Positions 1-5,928 are shown, numbered from the stretch's first letter. The stretch: DNA of 6,056 nt from Ruminococcus sp. (GCA_024697705.1 JAILFF010000010.1:1-6056), one strand, 5' to 3'. Notes: generated by a model not told the origin, from the letters alone. Translations and numbers: made by a program.

Positions 1-1
1 C

Positions 2-112
2 AGATATGGAATATCAGTGAATGAAGCAGAGAGAATATCTTTACAGTTCGGAGCATTTGATAATAATATACATCAAAAAGAATCAAACGTTGAATTATCA
101 AAATGCTTGTGA
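2..112 (+). CDS. 3' end of an unidentified plus-strand gene (partial)
   Basis: A frame open from the window edge runs 36 codons to a TGA at 110-112 and ends in the residues NVELSKCL. The translated piece (starting RYGISVNEAERISLQFG) is hydrophilic and looks like ordinary protein, but I recognise no family. Its composition is about 30 percent G+C, far below the phage genes to its right, so it probably belongs to the flanking chromosome or another element rather than to the phage module. It points towards the phage genes, making the two transcription units convergent. The stop codon falls right at the edge of the palindromic repeat at 114-139. A chance open frame of this length in AT-rich DNA is possible, so confidence is limited. 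Confidence 0.35.
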   Translation, partial: RYGISVNEAERISLQFGAFDNNIHQKESNVELSKCL

Positions 113-113
113 A

Positions 114-139
114 GGCGAACAATGCTCGCCCCTACAATC
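114..139 (-). repeat. TGTAGGG-type palindromic intergenic repeat, copy A
   Basis: Read on the minus strand, this begins TTGTAGGGGCGAGC and ends in TCGCC. It contains the inverted arms GGCGA (114-118) and TCGCC (126-130) around a 7-base loop. It matches the plus-strand element that starts near 2499 at 19 of 23 positions, and the one at 2443 more loosely. Short repeats of this shape are scattered between genes in many gut Clostridia (general knowledge, not checked here). It lies just after the stop of the plus-strand partial gene. Confidence 0.6.
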
Positions 140-206
140 AATGTCTAAATAATTATTTCGTTTACTATAAATCCTGATTTGCCTCAGTAACCGAATAATA
201 ATACAA

Positions 207-238
207 TGCCCCGAAACGTTTTAAAGCGCTTCGGGGCA
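207..238. terminator. Strong hairpin after the last phage gene, probable bidirectional terminator
   Basis: TGCCCCGAA at 207-215 pairs perfectly with TTCGGGGCA at 230-238, a 9-bp stem. The 14-base loop can pair further through CGTTT and AAAGCG. The hairpin lies 36 bases beyond the stop codon of the hub-like gene and downstream of the convergent plus-strand frame. On the minus strand it is followed by ATTGTATTATTATT, which is T-rich but not an unbroken T run; on the plus strand it is followed by AAAACTTATT. It is therefore best placed to end the phage transcript and possibly the opposing one. The remaining bases of 113-273 are AT-rich and show no gene. Confidence 0.65.
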
Positions 239-273
239 AAACTTATTGATGATTAACAGTATTAATACCTGTG

Positions 274-1218
274 TTATGTATTGTTGCAGAAGCTGTCAAA
301 ATAGAACTGTAAATCGGTGAAAACGCCCGCCGCGGAAGCACGAACGGTCAGCTTGCTTATCTCGGGAGAGCCGGTGTAATTCGGCAGCGTGAGCGAAACC
401 TTGTCGCATAAGTCCTCGCCGAGATAGCCCTTGAACGTCGCCGATATGTATTCCCTGCCGCGGTCGGAAAAGTACATATAGTATTTCAGCTGATCGTTAA
501 GGTCGTACACCCATTCGCGCTCGGGAGGATAGTATTTCGCCCGCGTGATGTTTTGCGCCGCCGCGAAGCTGTTGCCGAGATGATAAGTCCAGTCGCCGTT
601 CAAGTCCTGCGTGTACACGTCGGAGAAAATATTCCCCAGCCGCTGACCCTTTCCGCAGCGTACCAATGACGAAGCAGGGCGCTGAAAGGTCTGTTGCTCC
701 GCCGACGGCAGCGAGCAAAGCACGGTGTTCGCCCCGCGGATAAACGGGTATTTCCGATAGGCTTTCATCGTGTAAATGCAAGCCGCGTCCCATACCGTGG
801 TCTTTTCCTCGTAGTAGACGTATGGCACCGTGGAGGTGTTCTGCTGACAGGATATCCCGTATATGCCCGAACCGCCGATTATCGTGTCAAGCGTGGGCGT
901 AGGGATTATTCCGGGTTCGGCGAAGTCCTGTCCTAACTGCTTTGAATAGCCGTAGGAAGCGATCTTAAGTTTTGGCGTGCCGCGCTCGAAGAAGTATTCT
1001 GCGCTGTCGCCCGTGCCGCGGTGCAGCAGGGTCGAACCGCGGTAAAGGCAGACCTCGCGCACCCGCTTGTTCGTTATCGGCTCGATAAAAGTGCCTTTGA
1101 AAAGGCTGAACGGCGTGTAGCGCTCCTTAGAGAAATACAGATCGGCGGTCTGGTCGGCGCCGAAGGTCTTTGTCACGCCGTCGGTATCGGTTATCGTTAC
1201 CGAAAGCTCTCCGCTCAT
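274..1218 (-). CDS. Phage tail hub/baseplate-like protein (putative)
   Basis: This 314-residue protein is the last gene of the module. Its first 100 residues are beta-rich and resemble the opening domain of phage tail hub proteins (Mu gp44 / XkdQ / gpD-like): a short strand pattern (SVTITDTDG, 6-14), a segment about attaching to an outside partner (FKGTFIEP, 40-47), then the characteristic stretch LKIASYGYSKQLGQ at 84-97, like the 'I...S.GY...L.Q' turn of hub proteins. The remainder (about 110-314) is rich in Tyr and Phe, without signal peptide or membrane helices, and I cannot assign it. It would sit at the tail tip and help form the channel. The ATG overlaps the upstream stop codon as ATGA (1215-1218) and has GGAGG at 1226-1230, 7 bases away. 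The assignment is by pattern only; another virion tail protein of the distal-tail or receptor-binding type is possible. Confidence 0.45.
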   Translation of the reverse strand: MSGELSVTITDTDGVTKTFGADQTADLYFSKERYTPFSLFKGTFIEPITNKRVREVCLYRGSTLLHRGTGDSAEYFFERGTPKLKIASYGYSKQLGQDFAEPGIIPTPTLDTIIGGSGIYGISCQQNTSTVPYVYYEEKTTVWDAACIYTMKAYRKYPFIRGANTVLCSLPSAEQQTFQRPASSLVRCGKGQRLGNIFSDVYTQDLNGDWTYHLGNSFAAAQNITRAKYYPPEREWVYDLNDQLKYYMYFSDRGREYISATFKGYLGEDLCDKVSLTLPNYTGSPEISKLTVRASAAGVFTDLQFYFDSFCNNT

Positions 1219-1568
1219 TCACTCACCTCCGTAAGGATAAGCTCGCAGGTAAGGTACGGCGTGCCCTCTTCCGAGGTTATCTTTCCCGAAAGCAGCGTCC
1301 TGTTATCGTATTCCTCACCGTTAAGATAGAACATTCTTACGCCCGTAGCAAAGGCGTCAATAAGCCGTTTGTACGAGGGTATGCTCTCGAAGGTAAGTCT
1401 GCCTGTAAGCTTCAGAGTGTTTCTTCCGCTGCCTGCGCGTTTGCGGTAAAGGGTCGAATCGAGCAGCGGCGTTTCCTCGATCTTCGCGCTGTATGAAAGC
1501 TGCATGGTATCGAAATAGAAAACGTTCGGGTCATAGAAAAGCATGAATTTTTCTCCGCCTGGTGTCAT
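1215..1568 (-). CDS. Small phage tail-associated protein (putative)
   Basis: This 117-residue soluble protein shows alternating beta strands (for example MQLSYSAKIEETP, LKLTGRLTFES, and TPYLTCELILTEV at the end) and one short helix (SYKRLIDAFATG, about 65-76). The fold pattern suits a small phage tail subunit or adaptor. Its position directly before a hub-like gene recalls the small protein that precedes the hub in Mu/PBSX-type tails (XkdP, here without a LysM domain), but I see no diagnostic motif. The ATG at 1566-1568 directly abuts the TAA of the preceding gene and has GGAGG 8 bases upstream. An internal ATG at codon 9 has a weaker GGAG in front, so the longer start is preferred. It could instead be an unusual tail tube protein; the role is inferred from position. 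Confidence 0.4.
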   Translation of the reverse strand: MTPGGEKFMLFYDPNVFYFDTMQLSYSAKIEETPLLDSTLYRKRAGSGRNTLKLTGRLTFESIPSYKRLIDAFATGVRMFYLNGEEYDNRTLLSGKITSEEGTPYLTCELILTEVSE

Positions 1569-2039
1569 TTATGTTTCCTCCGTTTCTGATATGTCCGAAA
1601 TATCCTCGGGCTCTTCGTAGGTCACGGAATCGGCTACGGTAAGCTCTATGACCTGTTCAAGTCTGCCGAGAGCCATGTTTTTCTTTATCTCGCCGCATGA
1701 GAGTTTCTTTATAACTTTGCCCGTATCAAAGTAGATCGTCATGGCGGCGGCTTCGGTCATTTCGGAGAGTGTCTCCGCGCCCGAGAATCCCGCGCCGCTG
1801 CCGAGAGCGCGGATAACGAGCGTGACCTCTTTAAAGCAGCGTAATATGGTGTTGTTAAGATAGTAACGCAGATTGTACTCGCCGAGGCTTATGCTTTTCA
1901 CCCTGATAAATGCGGGGTAGCCGCCCGTTTGCAGATCGTCGTTGATATCGTCGATGTAATCGCGTTTGACGGTAAATCCGACGGCTTCGAGCTTTTCGCT
2001 TATCGAAGTGATAATTTCATCGCTGATAATAAACGCCAC
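1569..2039 (-). CDS. Probable tail terminator / neck protein
   Basis: This 156-residue protein has an N-terminal helix (IISDEIITSISEKLEAVGF, about 4-22), then strands around 42-60 (YPAFIRVKSISLGEYNLRYY), a central strand EVTLVIRA (71-78), a helix (AETLSEMTEAAAMTIYF, 88-104) and a final strand (RLEQVIELTV, 126-135). This helix-strand order matches the small tail terminator/neck proteins that cap the tail where it meets the head (gpU-like shape). Residues 142-156 form a very acidic tail (EEPEDISDISETEET). The start used is a GTG at 2037-2039, with only 3 bases between AAAGG and the codon; an ATT at 2028-2030 sits 5 bases after AGGTGG and is discussed in the findings. The gene begins 7 bases after the connector gene and ends against the ATG of the next, indicating coupled translation. 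Function is inferred from size, fold pattern and order. Confidence 0.5.
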   Translation of the reverse strand: MAFIISDEIITSISEKLEAVGFTVKRDYIDDINDDLQTGGYPAFIRVKSISLGEYNLRYYLNNTILRCFKEVTLVIRALGSGAGFSGAETLSEMTEAAAMTIYFDTGKVIKKLSCGEIKKNMALGRLEQVIELTVADSVTYEEPEDISDISETEET

Positions 2040-2046
2040 CTACCTT

Positions 2047-2415
2047 TCAGACCGCCGTAAAGGCGAAGCCGCCGCCCGTAAGCCCCGCCGCCGAGATGAC
2101 CTCGAAGGCGCTGTCGCGGAGCTTTTTCATATCGCTGACAAGCTGCGGAAAGCTGCGCCTCATGCCGACCGTGCCGTTCTCGCTCATGACGGGCGTTTCC
2201 TTATCCGCCATTATGCAGACGTATTCGTATGAAGCGGAAGCGGCGGCGGCGAATTCGCAGCAGGAGTTCTCGGCGGTATCGAGACTGCTTTCGTCAACGG
2301 AAAGCCGTGACCGCACGAGCTGTTCGCCGTTTATGATAAGCTGTGACCAGCGGGTGTCGGTGGGGTCGGCACCTGTAATATTACAGAACATTTGCTTGAT
2401 GTTGTTTGTTGTCAT
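2047..2415 (-). CDS. Phage head-tail connector protein
   Basis: This 122-residue, mainly helical protein has the pattern of small head-tail adaptors (HK97 gp6 / SPP1 gp15 type) that bind under the portal and complete the head after DNA packaging. Visible features are an N-terminal segment (NNIKQMFCNITG), a helix DTRWSQLIINGEQLVRSRL (about 20-38), a long Ala-rich helix CCEFAAAASASYEYVCIMAD (52-71), a Gly/Met loop with RRSFPQL (85-91) and a C-terminal helix (MKKLRDSAFEVISAAG). The ATG at 2413-2415 has a clear AGGAGG 5 bases upstream. It follows the capsid gene as expected, but a 293-base repeat-filled gap separates the two. The exact family is not proven by a unique motif; the position between capsid and tail genes supports the call. 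Confidence 0.6.
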   Translation of the reverse strand: MTTNNIKQMFCNITGADPTDTRWSQLIINGEQLVRSRLSVDESSLDTAENSCCEFAAAASASYEYVCIMADKETPVMSENGTVGMRRSFPQLVSDMKKLRDSAFEVISAAGLTGGGFAFTAV

Positions 2416-2442
2416 GGGCTCCTCCTTTCAATTTTGACAAGA

Positions 2443-2466
2443 TGTAGGGCGGGCGCTTTCCCCCGC
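2443..2466 (+). repeat. TGTAGGG-type palindromic repeat, copy C
   Basis: It starts TGTAGGGCGGGCGC and ends CCCGCC. GGCGGG (2448-2453) pairs with CCCGCC (2461-2466) around a 7-base loop. It shares the opening heptamer and the GC-rich hairpin plan with copies A and B but is more diverged. It lies 28 bases upstream of the connector ATG on the opposite strand. Confidence 0.5.
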
Positions 2467-2497
2467 CGCTTGCCCTGTTGGGTCTATTTTTCCACGT

Positions 2498-2556
2498 ATG
2501 TAGGGTCGAGAGTTGCTCGCCGGTGAATTACTCGACCATCACGATTTTTCCTACAT
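2498..2556 (+). repeat. Palindromic TGTAGGG element with terminal and internal inverted arms, copy B
   Basis: The ends are ATGTAGG (2498-2504) and CCTACAT (2550-2556), exact inverted copies. Inside them GGTCGAG (2504-2510) pairs exactly with CTCGACC (2531-2537). The first 23 bases from 2499 match copy A at 19 positions. Nested arms over 59 bases, with no coding capacity, fit a small non-autonomous palindromic element. I see no obvious target-site duplication. Confidence 0.55.
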
Positions 2557-2643
2557 TCGCGCAATTGTTGCACGAAAATCGGCGATTTCCTTGTTTCCGT
2601 ACTGTTTTGCAGAGCTATTCGCTTGCGCTTTTCGGTTCAAAAT

Positions 2644-2678
2644 ATCTATTATCTTTTATCTTTCATCTTTTATCTTTT
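2644..2678. repeat. Heptanucleotide tandem array, five units
   Basis: Five 7-base units lie head to tail: ATCTATT, ATCTTTT, ATCTTTC, ATCTTTT, ATCTTTT, followed by TT. The period is exactly 7. The array begins 30 bases downstream of the capsid stop codon in the transcribed direction and is unrelated to any coding frame. It parallels the array at 5947-5974. Confidence 0.75.
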
Positions 2679-2708
2679 TTGTCCGCCCTCCCGCCCTTTG
2701 CTGTTTAA

Positions 2709-3692
2709 TTATCCGTCATTCTCAGCCGCAGGAGCAAGCTTCTTCACCGCACTCGTGGTCAGTACCGAAACCCCGCAGAGTATCGAAGCGGCGATCTCGT
2801 CGCACTGCGTCGAAATGAGCTTGTCAAAATCAACGATAACGTCGGTGCCGTAGATCACCTCCGCCGCACAGCTCGAATCAATGCCGAGCGCCACATTATC
2901 CGCCAGTGACGGACACTTGATGATGGTAACGCCGTAGGGAGTGACCACTCTGCCCGAGGACATGAAGTCGCTGACGCAATACTTCATCTCGTTCAGCGCA
3001 AGAATGGTAGCCATCATCGCGGGCGAACACAGCATAACGTCCATGTCGCAGGCGGTCATCGAAGCCCAGAACGCCGCAAGGTCGGCGTAGGTGATGGTGC
3101 CCGAATAGGTCACGGAAGAAGCGGCGGCGGAAAGCACGTCCGCGCACTTGGCGTTTATCGCACGAGATATCTGTGCGCCGAGGGTCTTAAGTATCACGCC
3201 GAACGCTTCAAGGCGCTGCTTTCTTACCGACTCATACGAGCAGGAAAGCCTTCTGCCGAACTTCACAAGCGCCGTAGCGGAGTTTGCAAGCGTTACCGTG
3301 GTCTGCGGCAGCGAAGCCATCTGAGAAATGCCCGTCTCGCTGCCCGATACCGATACGCTCAGAGCGCGGTAGTCGTAGCCGTCGGTGCGGGAGGTCGCAG
3401 CCGTTACGTCGGGAAGGATAGACGCTTCGTCCATGCCTTCCTTTATCATGCGGCGCACGTACTCGGGGAAAAGCACCGCGCTTTCGGCGGAAAGGAAGAA
3501 CTTCTCCACCCTGTCGCAGCCCGCGCCCGCTACCTTGATGTCGAAGCGCTTAAGCTGTCTTTCAAAGGCGTCAAGTCCCGCAAGCTCGGTGTCCTTGTAC
3601 TCGCTGTCGGGGTCGAGCTGTGCGAGCGCCTCGGTGAAGCTTCTGCCGGTGATGGAATAGAGCGACTTGTCAAGCTTGATAGTGTTATACAT
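2709..3692 (-). CDS. Major capsid protein, HK97-like fold
   Basis: This protein forms the icosahedral shell. Numbered from the upstream ATG at 3698 (329 residues), it has an N-terminal arm with a helix (LAGLDAFERQLKRFDIKV, 39-56), the typical FPEYVRRMIKEGM helix (78-89), an E-loop region with TSRTDGYDYRALSVSVS (102-118), a long spine helix around 155-190, and the closing P-domain pattern VIVDFDKLISTQCDEIAASI (287-306) followed by AVKKLAP. These features and the place after a protease and portal give a firm call. The ATG at 3698 lies only 2 bases after AAGGAG, while the ATG at 3690-3692 lies 8 bases after it, so the second is chosen (327 residues). There is no large N-terminal scaffold domain, consistent with scaffolding supplied by the protease gene's tail. 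The protein has 7 cysteines (60s, 150s, 185, 217, 224, 241, 262, 277, 299, 308 region), more than usual for a phage shell. Confidence 0.85.
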   Translation of the reverse strand: MYNTIKLDKSLYSITGRSFTEALAQLDPDSEYKDTELAGLDAFERQLKRFDIKVAGAGCDRVEKFFLSAESAVLFPEYVRRMIKEGMDEASILPDVTAATSRTDGYDYRALSVSVSGSETGISQMASLPQTTVTLANSATALVKFGRRLSCSYESVRKQRLEAFGVILKTLGAQISRAINAKCADVLSAAASSVTYSGTITYADLAAFWASMTACDMDVMLCSPAMMATILALNEMKYCVSDFMSSGRVVTPYGVTIIKCPSLADNVALGIDSSCAAEVIYGTDVIVDFDKLISTQCDEIAASILCGVSVLTTSAVKKLAPAAENDG

Positions 3693-3700
3693 AATCATTT

Positions 3701-3706
3701 CTCCTT
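3701..3706 (-). promoter_or_regulatory. Ribosome binding site deciding the capsid start
   Basis: The minus-strand AAGGAG is 2 bases from the first ATG (3696-3698) and 8 bases from the second (3690-3692). Normal spacing is about 5-9 bases, so it favours the second. Confidence 0.65.
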
Positions 3707-3781
3707 TTTTGGTTGAAAAATCGTTTGAATGAACGTCTTTGACTTCTGCCGTATGTTCAGCCGTTTCTGTCGGGAGATGCA

Positions 3782-3800
3782 GCCGCGGCGTTCACGCGGC
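3782..3800. repeat. GC-rich inverted repeat between protease and capsid genes
   Basis: GCCGCG (3782-3787) pairs with CGCGGC (3795-3800) around a 7-base loop, 18 bases past the protease stop codon. No T run follows it on the minus strand, so it is not a convincing terminator. It may act as an RNA stability or processing hairpin that lets the capsid message outlast the upstream part; this is inference. Confidence 0.4.
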
Positions 3801-3817
3801 GTTAAGTCGGAGAGCGT

Positions 3818-4741
3818 TTACTTAACGGGTTTGATCTTGAAGAGCGAATTTCTCTTCGGTTCGGGAGCGGGCTCCTGCGGCTTGAGCGCGGGGGAGACCG
3901 GTTCGGGTCTTGCAAGGCGGCGGGTCTTTTCGACGAAGGATATCAGCTCGTTCGCCGACATTCCTCCGCAGAGGGCTTTCACCGTTTCGGGCTCGTAGGG
4001 CGGAACGCAGAACTGCCCCAGTCTGACGGCTTCGCTTATGAGCGCCGACTTCATCAGCCCGATCTCGCCGCGGTCGAGCGAAAGCTGCTCCTGCATGGCG
4101 CGGCGTTCACGCGAGAGGTCTTTCTCGCTTACTCCCTCCATAGCCTTTGTGATGCCCGCAGCGGGCTGCGCGGGTACGGCGACGAACGACCATTCGTAAG
4201 CGTCGGTAATGCCGTCAAGCACTACGTCGCAGAGCTTTCCTCCGTAATAATGTCCCCTGATGTGGCTGCACGGCGAAACGCGCATATCCGCGCCGCAAAG
4301 CCCGCAGGTCTTGCGGCTGACGGCGCAGCTCACGGACACCTCTTTTTTTATGCCGCCGTCGATCTCCTTGATAAGATCGGCGCTGCCGTCGGTGCGCATC
4401 ATGTACGCCTTAGCCCGAACACAGGTGTAAGGCTCGCCGCTGCGGGTCACACGCTCGCTGTCGGTGACGGTCTCGGCGAAGTAGATCCTCGCCGTCTGAT
4501 TGCGCCCACGCGGGTCGTGGTCGAAGATGCCCGTCTTTCCGACGAACAGCTCCGCGAGCTTTTCAAGCGCCGCCAAGGAAAAGCGTTCGCCGTCGCGGTC
4601 GGTCTCGTTGTCGCACAGCACGACGGGGAAGGTGTACACCTCCTCGGGCGAAAGCTCCCGCCGCGCCTGCTTGTTGATGAGCGCCATGTCCTCCGCGGGT
4701 ATGGCGGTCATGTCGGGTTCGTTTTCGTGAGTGTTATTCAC
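3818..4741 (-). CDS. Head maturation (prohead) protease with scaffold-like C-terminal tail
   Basis: Numbered from the ATG at 4747 (309 residues), the first 200 residues match the HK97-type prohead protease plan found in Firmicutes phages: VYTFPVVLCDNETDRDGERF (37-56), a His in GIFDHDPRG (His77), and a Ser in KKEVSVSCAV (Ser138 or Ser140), the likely catalytic His/Ser pair. The domain closes with DAYEWSFVAVPAQPAAGITK (182-201). Between them is a Cys/His cluster, Cys148-x2-Cys151-x8-Cys160-x-His162, that looks zinc-binding. From about 205 the chain becomes helical and charged, then Pro-rich (281-297), ending RNSLFKIKPVK; this would serve as scaffold, cleaved during head maturation. Its start is decided by AGGAGG at 4749-4754: only 1 base from the ATG but 7 bases from the GTG at 4739-4741, which is chosen. 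It begins after a short gap from the portal stop. Confidence 0.75.
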   Translation of the reverse strand: MNNTHENEPDMTAIPAEDMALINKQARRELSPEEVYTFPVVLCDNETDRDGERFSLAALEKLAELFVGKTGIFDHDPRGRNQTARIYFAETVTDSERVTRSGEPYTCVRAKAYMMRTDGSADLIKEIDGGIKKEVSVSCAVSRKTCGLCGADMRVSPCSHIRGHYYGGKLCDVVLDGITDAYEWSFVAVPAQPAAGITKAMEGVSEKDLSRERRAMQEQLSLDRGEIGLMKSALISEAVRLGQFCVPPYEPETVKALCGGMSANELISFVEKTRRLARPEPVSPALKPQEPAPEPKRNSLFKIKPVK

Positions 4742-4748
4742 AGACATT

Positions 4749-4756
4749 CCTCCTTT
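4749..4756 (-). promoter_or_regulatory. Ribosome binding site deciding the protease start
   Basis: The minus-strand AAAGGAGG leaves 1 base before the ATG at 4745-4747 and 7 bases before the GTG at 4739-4741. The GTG is therefore the better start, shortening the protein by two residues. Confidence 0.6.
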
Positions 4757-4761
4757 CCGAA

Positions 4762-5925
4762 TTATCGGGTACGCCCCGCGAGTGCGGCGTTTTCAAGCTC
4801 TGCCTTTTCAGCCTGAGCATTGTAGAGCCGCGCCCGTGCAAGCGATTCCTCGTCCTGAAGATCAACGTTTTCCCACCTAAGCGTGACAGGCTCGTCGATA
4901 CCGCAGAGGGCGCAGTACAGATGAACGATCTTCATTATCATCTGACCGAGCAGACGGCGGTAGTAGTCGATCTCGCTTGTGAGGATATCTGCCTGCTGAC
5001 TGCTCATTCTTTCGGTGGAAGACCAGCTGAACCCGAGCAGGAACGGCGGTATTGAAAGCTTCGACACGAGCTGTTCGAGCAGCTGACGCACGGGTATCTC
5101 GGTATCGAGGATAACGCCGTCCGCGCCTATCACCTTGATAGCGACATCACCGACCGCCACGAAATCCTTGATAGCCCCCGCTTTTGTTGACTGCATACCG
5201 TCCGCCCACTGACGGGCGATCTCGGCGGCTCTTTCGGCGGCGAACGCCGCGTCGTTCTCGGTGGAGGGCTTGTAGGTCACGGCATAGCGGACGTTCCCCG
5301 CACGGTCGAAATTCTGCCCGACGGTCTCGTATATCCGCATAAGAATTGAGCTTAAAGCGGGAAGACCGCGCAGCAGCGAGGTGCCGTCGGGGTGCTTGGC
5401 ATTGGGATTGGCTACGGAATAGAGCAGCCTTTCGGGGTGGCTGAATCTGAGCTTGTCGCCCGTAGCCGCGTCGAAGACCGTGACGGAGCCGTAAGCTGCG
5501 GACTGCCTTACCGAATAGAGCGTGCAGTCGGCGCAGGAAAGCCCGACGATGCTTCGTGTGCGTTCGCTGACGAGAATTTCGCCGAGTGCTCTGCCATAGG
5601 TAAGCAGTGAGTCGAGGTACATTTCGGTGAACGTTTCGAGGGAGCAGCCCGACACGGCGACGGGTATTTCGGCAAAAAAGCGGGTAAGCTCTTCGGCAGC
5701 GGCTTTGTTTTTACATTCAAAGTAAAAGCCGCCTGTCAGCCTGACGAGCTTCATAATTGCCGCGTCGATGACGGGGACGTTTCTGCGGAGCGCTTCGTAA
5801 AGACCCTCCTCATTGCAGCCCGTCTGCGGCGCGAGGCGGAAGCCCTCGCCGCGGGAATATCCGCCGTCCGCTGTCACCCGTGTAAAAACGGGAAGCGGTT
5901 TGTTTCTTTTGAAACCGATAATAAT
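4762..5925 (-). CDS. Phage portal protein
   Basis: The portal is the dodecameric ring at one capsid vertex through which the terminase pumps DNA and to which the connector attaches. Numbering from the open-frame TTG at 5955 (397 residues), the evidence is a helix ALRRNVPVIDAAIMKLVRL (55-73), FTEMYLDSLLTYGRALGEILV (109-129), a clip/stem region with the HPDGTSLLRGLPAL turn (188-201), the family's signature SIPPFLLGFSWSSTERMSSQQ (first 20 residues from 301), and helices YYRRLLGQMIMKIVHLY (331-347). The C-terminus (368-392) is a charged coiled-coil-like helix. The length is at the short end for portals. The start is unclear: TTG 5955 has no ribosome binding site and the perfect AGGAGG lies inside the frame, with only ATT (5923-5925, 5920-5922) or ATC (5917-5919) at suitable distance. 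I use ATT 5925 provisionally. The terminase expected upstream is not in the window. Confidence 0.8.
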   Translation of the reverse strand: MIIGFKRNKPLPVFTRVTADGGYSRGEGFRLAPQTGCNEEGLYEALRRNVPVIDAAIMKLVRLTGGFYFECKNKAAAEELTRFFAEIPVAVSGCSLETFTEMYLDSLLTYGRALGEILVSERTRSIVGLSCADCTLYSVRQSAAYGSVTVFDAATGDKLRFSHPERLLYSVANPNAKHPDGTSLLRGLPALSSILMRIYETVGQNFDRAGNVRYAVTYKPSTENDAAFAAERAAEIARQWADGMQSTKAGAIKDFVAVGDVAIKVIGADGVILDTEIPVRQLLEQLVSKLSIPPFLLGFSWSSTERMSSQQADILTSEIDYYRRLLGQMIMKIVHLYCALCGIDEPVTLRWENVDLQDEESLARARLYNAQAEKAELENAALAGRTR

Positions 5926-5928
5926 AAA

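Larger units (their letters stand above)
2416..2708. other. Repeat-filled intergenic region between capsid and connector genes
   Basis: These 293 bases hold no convincing gene on either strand. From left to right they contain the connector's ribosome binding site, a TGTAGGG-type hairpin (2443-2466), a larger palindromic element (2498-2556), small inverted repeats (AAATCG/CGATTT within 2576-2589; GCAA/TTGC near 2562-2572) and a heptamer tandem array (2644-2678). Gaps of this size are unusual between these two phage genes, which normally lie close together. I see no clear promoter for the downstream genes. The hairpins could reduce read-through from capsid to tail genes, lowering the dose of neck proteins; that is inference. 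Confidence 0.6.

Noticed and set aside
694..1496. Plus-strand open frames opposite the tail genes
   Set aside because: They overlap well-supported, coupled minus-strand genes and have Arg-rich, low-complexity translations typical of antisense shadows.
2643..2680. Heptamer array considered as a CRISPR-like or poly-T terminator signal
   Set aside because: There are no repeat-spacer units, and in the transcribed direction of the phage genes the strand is A-rich, not T-rich.
2416..2708. Internal promoter for the neck and tail genes
   Set aside because: A TTGAAC-like box exists on the minus strand, but no TATAAT-like sequence stands 16-18 bases downstream of it.
2478..2853. Plus-strand open frames across the capsid-connector gap
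   Set aside because: They run through hairpins and the heptamer array, with Phe/Leu/Ser-rich translations from the ATCTTTT repeats, and enter the capsid gene antisense. No start signal was seen.
3782..3800. Inverted repeat considered as an intrinsic terminator between protease and capsid
   Set aside because: No T run follows on the minus strand, and stopping transcription just before the most abundant virion protein would be unlikely.
4250..4816. Plus-strand open frame of 188 codons opposite the protease gene
   Set aside because: It lies antisense to a gene with clear family motifs, its protein is Ala/Arg/Val/Gly-rich as expected from a GC-rich shadow frame, and no ribosome binding site or neighbour supports it.
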